Positions 39,562-44,434 of a stretch of 44,434 nucleotides of DNA are shown piece by piece. Within the stretch, counting starts at the first letter, position 1. Every line of letters starts with the position of its first letter. The stretch lies in NCBI GenBank assembly GCA_020636215.1, contig JACJYG010000018.1, forward strand, positions 1 to 44,434. Reading direction: 5' to 3'. The notes beneath the pieces are model-generated. The model had not been told where the DNA came from. It made no database searches and was given only the letters and a program-made list of their open reading frames with translations. Source of the stretch: Lewinellaceae bacterium. Lineage in GTDB: Bacteria > Bacteroidota > Bacteroidia > Chitinophagales > Saprospiraceae. Position numbers and translations under genes: made by a program.

Positions 39562-40398
39562 ATGGCAAACCCGATCTATCCCTGTATTTGGTACAATGGC
39601 CAGGCCCAAGAAGCCGCCGCCTTTTATTGTTCCGTTTTCAGTGATTCCAAAATAGTCCATGAAAACCCCACTGCTGTCATTTTTGAGATCAATGGAAAAA
39701 AGATCATGGGGCTCAATGGCGGGCCTATGTTTACGATCAATCCATCCATATCGTTTTTCATTTACTGCCCCAGTGTGGAAGAAACCGATCAGGTATGGAA
39801 AGGCCTGATGGCCGGCGGCAAGGCCCTGATGCCCCTGGATACTTACCCCTGGAGCAAGCGATACGGCTGGGTGCAGGATAAATTCGGGATGACCTGGCAG
39901 GTCATGCTTAACGAAGAAAGCACTTCCGGGCAGAATCTCACGCCTTCCTTTTTATTTACGAGGGAAAGGTTTGGCAGAGCGGAAGAAGCGATCCGCTTCT
40001 ATACGTCTGTATTTGACAATTCCAGGACCGAGGTAATGGTGCATTATCCCAAGGAAGACGCCCATGCCGGCAAGGTGCTATTCTCCGAATTTTATTTGAA
40101 CGATTATTTCCTGATTGCAATGGATGGGCCGGGCGTTCATGACTATTCCTTCAATGAGGGGGTTTCCTTTGTGGTGGAATGCGAGACGCAGGAAGCAATA
40201 GACCACTACTGGAATGCTTTTACCAAAGCGGGCGAAGAAGGCCAGTGCGGCTGGTGTAAGGACCAGTTCGGAGTATCCTGGCAAATCGTCCCATCCATTT
40301 TAGGAGAGCTGATGAATGACCCGGAAAAAGGGCAAAGGGTAATGGCCGCTTTTTTGAAAATGAAGAAATTCGATATTGCAACCCTGGTCAATGCCTGA
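39562..40398 (+). CDS. VOC family protein (two PhnB-like domains)
   Basis: The 278-residue cytosolic protein has two consecutive glyoxalase-like VOC domains of the PhnB/3-demethylubiquinone-type: residues 1-125 (NPIYPCIWYNGQAQEAAAFYCSVFSDSKI ... KYGWVQDKFGMTWQVMLNE) and about 140-270 (TREERFG-like start, FDNSRTEVMVHYP, CGWCKDQFGVSWQIVPSILGELM). The DKFGMTWQ and DQFGVSWQ motifs mark the family. Some members bind antibiotics or alkylthiols, but the ligand here is unknown. Confidence 0.85.
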   Translation: MANPIYPCIWYNGQAQEAAAFYCSVFSDSKIVHENPTAVIFEINGKKIMGLNGGPMFTINPSISFFIYCPSVEETDQVWKGLMAGGKALMPLDTYPWSKRYGWVQDKFGMTWQVMLNEESTSGQNLTPSFLFTRERFGRAEEAIRFYTSVFDNSRTEVMVHYPKEDAHAGKVLFSEFYLNDYFLIAMDGPGVHDYSFNEGVSFVVECETQEAIDHYWNAFTKAGEEGQCGWCKDQFGVSWQIVPSILGELMNDPEKGQRVMAAFLKMKKFDIATLVNA

Positions 40399-40458
40399 TT
40401 TAGCATTGCCTGCCACCCTGTCGCCTGCGCAAGATGAAGGATGTTTTTTTAAATCCGC

Positions 40459-40647
40459 TTACTGCACCAAAGCCTTCCTCCTCACAAAAAGCGATATAAT
40501 GGCCTCGACACCATCTCTCCCAGGCAACACCTTTACGGGCTAGGGCCGGTAGAGTACCTGGCGGGCGAAATTTCGATCATTGACGGCCATGCCTATCGGT
40601 CAACGTTTAAAAAAGGGGCCATGAAGCTTTATTTACCGACAGATTGA
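40459..40647 (+). pseudogene. Fragment of an acetolactate decarboxylase-like gene
   Basis: The plus-strand frame from 40459 contains YNGLDTISPRQHLYGLGPVE followed by YLAGEISIIDGHAYRSTFKK and ends with a TGA at 40645-40647. HLYGLGPVE.LAGEI.I.DG is the pattern of the BudA-like (alpha-acetolactate decarboxylase) family N-terminal part. There is no start codon in this frame before 40459 (a TAA stands at 40450) and no C-terminal half, so it is a decayed remnant. The rest of 40399-41031 shows no gene. Confidence 0.5.
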
Positions 40648-40857
40648 AAGTGCTGAATAATTGAATTCTTCCGTGTCTGGCTAAACAGGCCTCGACGGCC
40701 AGTTGGGAAATTGTCGCCTGGGAGCTGGGCGGTTGGGGCGCAATTTTCCATTGTACCCCAACTTGTCCGGAAAAGGTGGGGGAGTAACTTACTCCACTGC
40801 CAAACCCGCTGCTCCGTCGGGGAGGCCTGTCCATTCGCCCAGATTGATCAGGCTGCA

Positions 40858-40922
40858 TTTGAACAAGCTCTAAAAAAATCATATCCCTACATTGTCCTAT
40901 ACGAAAGAATAGTTTAACTTGG
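40858..40922. repeat. Half-element: TTTGAACAAGCTCTAA end plus CCTACATTGT 37-mer
   Basis: TTTGAACAAGCTCTAA (40858-40873) is the inverse of the TTAAGAGCTTGTTCAAA end of the MITE-like family. It is followed by a 37-base segment (40886-40922) that recurs, 30 of 37 bases identical, at 43632-43668, again just after a copy of that end. Confidence 0.7.
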
Positions 40923-41031
40923 AAGCGCCTTGTTAAGGAAGAAGGGGGGAGCGCCGTTTGCAGCCGTTGGGGGTGCAGACGGTTGAGTTTTTTGAAGGTA
41001 AGTGTTTTTTATTGAAGCAAATATTCAAAGA

Positions 41032-41433
41032 ATGAATAGTACGGAAACAAACCTGGCGATCGTAAAAAAACTCTATGATGCCTTTTCAAGAAAGGACATA
41101 AATAGTATACTGGGATTACTACATGATGATGTTGAATGGGGCGAACCAGAAAACCCATATAATCCTGCTGCTGGTACAAGAAAAGGCCATGCCGGCTTTT
41201 TAGAATGGATAAACATCGGAAAAAGCGCCGAAGATATCCTACTGCTAAACCCACAAAGATTCCTTACAGATGCGGATTCCGTTGCGGTAGTAGGAAATAT
41301 GAAATGCAAGGCAATCAGAACACAAAAAATATACGAATCTGATTTTGTTCATTTCATTGTAATTCGAGATCAAAAGGTTTGGAAATTTCAAGAATTTTTT
41401 GACACTTACATTGCCGGTGAAGCGTTCAGATAA
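41032..41433 (+). CDS. SnoaL-like / NTF2-fold protein
   Basis: The 133-residue cytosolic protein begins MNSTETNLAIVKKLYDAFSRKDINSILGLLHDDVEWGEPE and has the pattern of the SnoaL/ketosteroid isomerase-like NTF2 fold (VKKLYDAFSRKD, DDVEWGEP, DFVHFIVIRDQKVWKFQEFFDTY). These proteins act as small-molecule isomerases, lyases, or binders; no substrate can be read. It is an AT-rich accessory gene, starting the cassette-like series of short plus-strand genes. Confidence 0.8.
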   Translation: MNSTETNLAIVKKLYDAFSRKDINSILGLLHDDVEWGEPENPYNPAAGTRKGHAGFLEWINIGKSAEDILLLNPQRFLTDADSVAVVGNMKCKAIRTQKIYESDFVHFIVIRDQKVWKFQEFFDTYIAGEAFR

Positions 41434-41654
41434 ATCCTGCTACAAATAAACTTCGCCCAACAACGAAGCGGGGCAAAAGCGCCCCCTTCCCAGCGGCTTG
41501 GCCGATGGCCCCGGCTGGCAGGAGTGGCTTTTGAGGAATGATACAAAAGCATGGAACAATCCACTGCCTGCCAATCATGCCGCCTAAGCGGCGGCACGTC
41601 GGCAGTAGTATCCGTTCGCTGCAATTAAAGCAACCGTACTAACAAAAAACATCA
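41434..41654. other. GC-rich non-coding spacer with hairpins
   Basis: GGGGCAAAAGCGCCCC-like (41470-41485) and TGCCGC...GCGGCA (41578-41596) stems lie in a GC-rich spacer between two AT-rich genes. GCCCAACAA (41456-41464) resembles one half of an integron attC core, but I find no matching GTTRRRY at the other end, so attC is not called. Confidence 0.45.
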
Positions 41655-41903
41655 ATGAATAGAAAAGAATTATTAGAATTATCAGACGAGCAACTTTTGA
41701 AGAAAGCAAAAAAGTTGAAATCAGATTCCATTATTAATGCTTTATTAATTGGATTTTGCATTGGAATAATAATTTGGAGTGTTGCTAAAAACACTTGGGG
41801 TTTTTTTACACTAATCCCTCTGTTTTTTATTTATAAAATGGTCAACAATTCTAAAAATGATAAGGAATTGAAAGAGGTTTTAAAAGAACGAAATCTGAAA
41901 TAA
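41655..41903 (+). CDS. Small two-helix membrane protein
   Basis: The 82-residue protein has a charged helix (MNRKELLELSDEQLLKKAKKLK), two hydrophobic segments (about residues 26-43 and 47-62: INALLIGFCIGIIIWSVAK, FFTLIPLFFIYKMV), and a charged C-terminus (NNSKNDKELKEVLKERNLK). Such proteins are common in Bacteroidota; function unknown. The stop codon directly abuts the next gene's start. Confidence 0.65.
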   Translation: MNRKELLELSDEQLLKKAKKLKSDSIINALLIGFCIGIIIWSVAKNTWGFFTLIPLFFIYKMVNNSKNDKELKEVLKERNLK

Positions 41904-42629
41904 ATGATGGCTGGTACATGTAAAAAATGTAAATCTGAAATTAGTCAAAACTACTGTTCAAATTGTGGAACTCCAGTTGTGTTAAAAAGAATCAACGGAC
42001 AATATGTTCTCAAAGAAATTAGTAGCGTCTTAAACTTCGAAAGAGGAATTTTATACACGATAAGAGAATTATTACTAAGGCCTGGGAAGAATATTCAAAC
42101 ATTCGTTCTTGAAGATAGAAATCGACTTGTAAAACCGATAATCTTTATCATTATTACCTCATTGATTTATACACTGGCACAACAATTCCTTCACTTTGAA
42201 GATGGTTATGTGAATGCCGGAGGATCTGAAGAGTCAGCGACTACGAATATTTTCGGATGGATTCAGAAAAATTACGATTATGCGAATATCTTAATGGCAA
42301 TTTTCATTGCAGGTTGGATTAAAGTTTTCTTTAGGAAATATGAATACAATTTTTTTGAAATTCTAATCTTACTATGTTTCGTAATGGGAATTGGTATGTT
42401 AATTTATACAGTTTTCGGAATCATAGAAAGCACGGCCAAAATACAAATATTGCACATAGGAGGAATGATCGCAATAGTATATACTTCCTGGGCAATTGGA
42501 CAATTTTTTGACAAAAACCAAAAAGCAAGCTATTTGAAAGGTTTTTTATCTTACCTACTGGGGATGATGACTTTCTTTCTTGGGGCAATAATTTTAGGAA
42601 TGGGGATTGATTTAATACAAGGAATGTAA
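41904..42629 (+). CDS. DUF3667 domain membrane protein
   Basis: The 241-residue protein has an N-terminal zinc ribbon (Cys6, Cys9, Cys18, Cys21 in TCKKCKSEISQNYCSNCG) and a DUF3667 body with FERGILYTIRELLLRPGKNIQTFVLEDRNRLVKPIIFIIITSLIYTL, then four to five membrane helices. The family is frequent in Bacteroidota and its function is unknown. It starts right after the previous stop, so the two are likely co-translated. Confidence 0.85.
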   Translation: MMAGTCKKCKSEISQNYCSNCGTPVVLKRINGQYVLKEISSVLNFERGILYTIRELLLRPGKNIQTFVLEDRNRLVKPIIFIIITSLIYTLAQQFLHFEDGYVNAGGSEESATTNIFGWIQKNYDYANILMAIFIAGWIKVFFRKYEYNFFEILILLCFVMGIGMLIYTVFGIIESTAKIQILHIGGMIAIVYTSWAIGQFFDKNQKASYLKGFLSYLLGMMTFFLGAIILGMGIDLIQGM

Positions 42630-42662
42630 TATTGAAAAGAATGAGAAAAGCAGCTAACAATT

Positions 42663-42705
42663 TATATGAAATCCTAGCTCCCATTCGGTCGCTAGGCTTC
42701 ATATA
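42663..42705. terminator. Hairpin after the DUF3667 gene
   Basis: TATATGAA and TTCATATA (42663-42670/42698-42705) plus CCTAGC/GCTAGG (42673-42678/42691-42696) form a long stem 33 bases after the stop codon. It could terminate transcription, but it lacks a T-run and could equally be a repeat end. Confidence 0.45.
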
Positions 42706-42718
42706 CTAAACGGCAGCC

Positions 42719-42890
42719 TCCCGCTGTGCGGGACAGGTAGTGAAAAAACTACGGAAGGGTGAAATTTTGAATAGATTTCGAGCTAAAACACAAGGACTGC
42801 CAAAATTTTCTTTTAGAAAGCCGATCAGCCCTGCTTGATAATTTATGGATGTCGGAGTTTTTTCACAGCCTGCCGTTGGCGGGCATTGCA
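42719..42890. mobile_element. Inverted-repeat-bounded non-coding element upstream of arr
   Basis: GTGAAAAAACT (42740-42750) and AGTTTTTTCAC (42856-42866) are perfect inverses, and the flanks extend the match loosely (CCCGCTGTGCGGGACAGGTA left; inverse of right GCCTGCCGTTGGCGGGCA). No protein is encoded between them. It is a MITE-like or IS-remnant candidate lying 40 bases upstream of the rifampin-modifying gene, and may carry its promoter. Confidence 0.55.
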
Positions 42891-42929
42891 AAAGGCCTAC
42901 AGACATAGAATAAACCATAGACTTTGACA

Positions 42930-43379
42930 ATGGAACAAAACAACAAAGGAGATAAATCAGGCGGACAAGGTGCGACACCTTTTGCCCAGACCTATTTTCA
43001 TGGAACAAAGGCAGACCTAAAAGTTGGAGACTTTATTGTTGTTGGCAACAACTCGAATTTTGGACAAAGAAAAAATGCAAAATATATTTTCCTGTCTGCG
43101 ACATTAGATGCGGCAATTTGGGGTGCTGAACTCGCTGTAGGAGCAGGACGAGAAAGAATTTATTTAGTTGAACCAACAGGAGCAATTGAGGATGACCCAG
43201 ACCTGACAGATAAAAAATTTCCAGGAAATCCTACAAAATCTTATCGTTCTACTGAACCCTTTAAAGTTGTAGGTGAAGTTTCGGTTTGGAAAGAACACCC
43301 AGCTGAACAAGTTAAAGCAATGAAAGACGCTTTGGAGAAACTTAAAGAACAAGGGATTAATTCACTTAATGACGAGTAA
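42930..43379 (+). CDS. arr: Rifampin ADP-ribosyltransferase
   Basis: The 149-residue protein matches Arr: FAQTYFHGTKADLKVGDFI with the NAD-site His, KYIFLSATLDAAIWGAELA, IYLVEPTGAIEDDPDLTDKKFPGNPTKSYRS with the conserved Asp, and PFKVVGEVSVW. Arr inactivates rifamycins by ADP-ribosylation using NAD. Full length and all core motifs are present. Start at the ATG at 42930; an in-frame TTG is two codons upstream. Arr genes occur as mobile cassettes and as chromosomal genes; here it lies in the AT-rich, repeat-flanked region. Confidence 0.92.
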   Translation: MEQNNKGDKSGGQGATPFAQTYFHGTKADLKVGDFIVVGNNSNFGQRKNAKYIFLSATLDAAIWGAELAVGAGRERIYLVEPTGAIEDDPDLTDKKFPGNPTKSYRSTEPFKVVGEVSVWKEHPAEQVKAMKDALEKLKEQGINSLNDE

Positions 43380-43539
43380 AAAACAATGGCCCCGGATTTT
43401 GACAGGAGTGTGTGTCGCCCGGGCGGGCTAAAGCGAAGGGTTTGTTTGTGTTAAATGCCCATCGAAAAGTAATCACCGATTAACCAGGCAGTCGTCGGAC
43501 GACTTAACATGCGCATGCAGGCATCTGATTCAAAAATAG

Positions 43540-43593
43540 TTAAGAGCTTGTTCAAATTTCAGCCCAACGGATGAAATTTGAACAAACGCTCAT
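43540..43593. repeat. Short palindromic copy of the TTAAGAGCTTGTTC family
   Basis: TTAAGAGCTTGTTCAAATTT starts at 43540 and TGAAATTTGAACAAACGCTC (43572-43591) is its inverse, separated by only about ten bases. It is a minimal, internally deleted member of the family of the 170-bp element at 26771. No gene is seen between 43380 and 43754. Confidence 0.8.
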
Positions 43594-43631
43594 AAAAGGC
43601 CGGCCCCAAAGATGTTCAAAATAATCGTAGG

Positions 43632-43668
43632 CCTACATTGTTATATACGAAATAATGATTTAAATTGG
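43632..43668. repeat. CCTACATTGT 37-mer, second copy
   Basis: It matches 40886-40922 at 30 of 37 positions and stands at the same distance range from a TTAAGAGCTTGTTC-type end, so both parts are probably pieces of one larger decayed element. It lies about 85 bases before the DinB gene. Confidence 0.65.
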
Positions 43669-43754
43669 GGTGCATAGGGGGAGTATACGTAACTTTATTG
43701 GTGGATATATAAACGTTCGCTGTAATGTAAAACGATATTCTTGAAACAAAGAAA

Positions 43755-44222
43755 ATGACTCAATCCGAACTTATAATTTTAAATTTTACGGAAATTAGGA
43801 GAAAAAGCATCAAACTTTGGGAAGGACTTCCTAAGAGTTATTACAACTGGAAACCTGACGAAAAAGCAATGACTGCGATAGAAATGATTAGGCATGTTCT
43901 GGAAGCCGATTATGGATGGAATATTATTATCAATAATGGGAATATGACAAATTATAAAACGCCTTGGGAAAATCGGCCTTTCATTAGCGTTGCTGACGAA
44001 CTAGAGTTTGCCGAACCTTATAGAAATACATTTTTGGAAAGCGTTCGACAGTTTTCGGATAGAGCATTAAGCGAAACTGAAATCGTTCACCCTGGAAATG
44101 GAGAAAAGAAGATCCTTGGAAAATATTTATTGCGCATTGGATATCACGAATCTGTTCACGCAGGACAATTCCTTTCGTATTTAAGAGCAATGAAAATTGA
44201 TCGCCCAGAGATATGGGATTGA
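43755..44222 (+). CDS. DinB family protein
   Basis: The 155-residue protein starts MTQSELIILNFTEIRRKSIKLWEGLPKSYYNWKPDEKAMTAIEMIRHVLEADYGWN, the DinB four-helix pattern with a first metal His in MIRHVLEAD and two more in YHESVHAGQFLSYL. DinB proteins bind a divalent metal and are thought to be thiol-dependent S-transferases; the substrate is unknown. No signal peptide, unlike the DinB-like protein at 1304. Confidence 0.85.
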   Translation: MTQSELIILNFTEIRRKSIKLWEGLPKSYYNWKPDEKAMTAIEMIRHVLEADYGWNIIINNGNMTNYKTPWENRPFISVADELEFAEPYRNTFLESVRQFSDRALSETEIVHPGNGEKKILGKYLLRIGYHESVHAGQFLSYLRAMKIDRPEIWD

Positions 44223-44228
44223 AAATAA

Positions 44229-44241
44229 GAACAAGCTCTAA
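44229..44241. repeat. GAACAAGCTCTAA end
   Basis: Another copy of the inverse TTAGAGCTTGTTC end stands just after the DinB stop codon. A partner end was not found before the window edge. Confidence 0.6.
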
Positions 44242-44325
44242 ACCCTTTTTGAATAGTAATTCAAAAAAGGAAACTTGAGAACTATTTTCAAAAACATAAT
44301 AAACTGACTAATAAATATTTTGACA

Positions 44326-44434
44326 ATGAATAAAATACTATTAGCAGGTTCAACCGGATATTTAGGAAGTTATATCCTTCGGGAGCTCTTAAAAGGTGAT
44401 TATGAATTAAGAACGATTGTCAGAAATAACAAGA
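44326..44434 (+). CDS. NAD(P)-dependent epimerase/NmrA-like protein, 5' part
   Basis: The start MNKILLAGSTGYLGSYILRELLKGDYELRTIVRNNK is a Rossmann-type GxxGYLG nucleotide-binding site of atypical/extended SDR proteins (NmrA-like or epimerase). Only 36 codons lie inside the window and the gene continues past the right edge. Confidence 0.75.
   Translation, partial: MNKILLAGSTGYLGSYILRELLKGDYELRTIVRNNK

Noticed and set aside
41456..41620. Possible integron attC site (GCCCAACAA and downstream hairpins)
   Set aside because: One half fits RYYYAAC, but no GTTRRRY partner or L-box symmetry is found, and no integrase is in the window.

Overview
The window looks like the chromosome of a Bacteroidota bacterium, most likely of the Saprospiria/Lewinella type; the phylum is well supported, the finer placement is a guess. 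Evidence: two secreted proteins with C-terminal type IX secretion (T9SS) sorting domains, several lipoproteins, families typical of the phylum (DUF3667, DUF6090-like, DinB-like, GTP-type PEP carboxykinase, S9B dipeptidyl peptidase IV), promoters of the TTG/TAnnTTTG kind, and few Shine-Dalgarno sequences. Most of the window is GC-moderate, while about 38-44.4 kb is visibly AT-richer and looks acquired.

Layout. 0-1.3 kb: a repeat array, a broken 5' half of an initiator tRNA interrupted by a palindrome, and a complete tRNA-fMet split in its anticodon loop by a 299-nt group I intron, followed by a strong terminator. 1.3-9 kb: DinB-like protein, GreA/GreB-C-like protein overlapping an OPT oligopeptide transporter, SH3 protein, Tat-exported GH109-type oxidoreductase, Old Yellow Enzyme, and free methionine-R-sulfoxide reductase. 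9.3-18.4 kb: alpha-glucan phosphorylase, a membrane protein, lipoproteins, DPP-IV, and a methyltransferase. 18.6-28 kb: T9SS adhesin-like protein, small cytochrome, DUF5946 protein, PEP carboxykinase, a T9SS AttH/CrtC-like lipocalin protein, a palindromic MITE-like element, a small lipoprotein and a coiled-coil secreted protein. 28.5-37.7 kb: patatin, 3-hydroxybutyrate dehydrogenase, VapBC, SWIM-SNF2 helicase, glycogen branching enzyme, lipoprotein cytochrome c, and a Vat-like acetyltransferase. 38-44.4 kb: a run of plus-strand accessory genes (amidohydrolase, VOC protein, SnoaL-like, small membrane protein, DUF3667, rifampin ADP-ribosyltransferase, DinB, partial SDR) separated by non-coding spacers with inverted repeats.

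How genes work together. GlgP (9.3 kb) and GlgB (34-36 kb) indicate glycogen metabolism; PEP carboxykinase gluconeogenesis; 3-hydroxybutyrate dehydrogenase ketone or PHB turnover; OPT transporter and DPP-IV peptide use; the T9SS cargos surface or extracellular functions. arr and vat homologues are potential intrinsic antibiotic-modifying enzymes.

The two most unusual signals are non-coding. First, the initiator tRNA is interrupted by an IC3-like group I ribozyme. Second, the gaps between genes are packed with word arrays: short tandem repeats, very often of exactly 9 nt period but with different words at different loci. They are interleaved with dispersed GC-rich modules (ACCCGG...GACGGG; GCCGGGCAAGC) and are often bounded by a recurring GGGASTGTTCAAA motif. 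Several arrays overlap the stop codon of the preceding gene, and one keeps a reading frame open for 174 codons upstream of DPP-IV.
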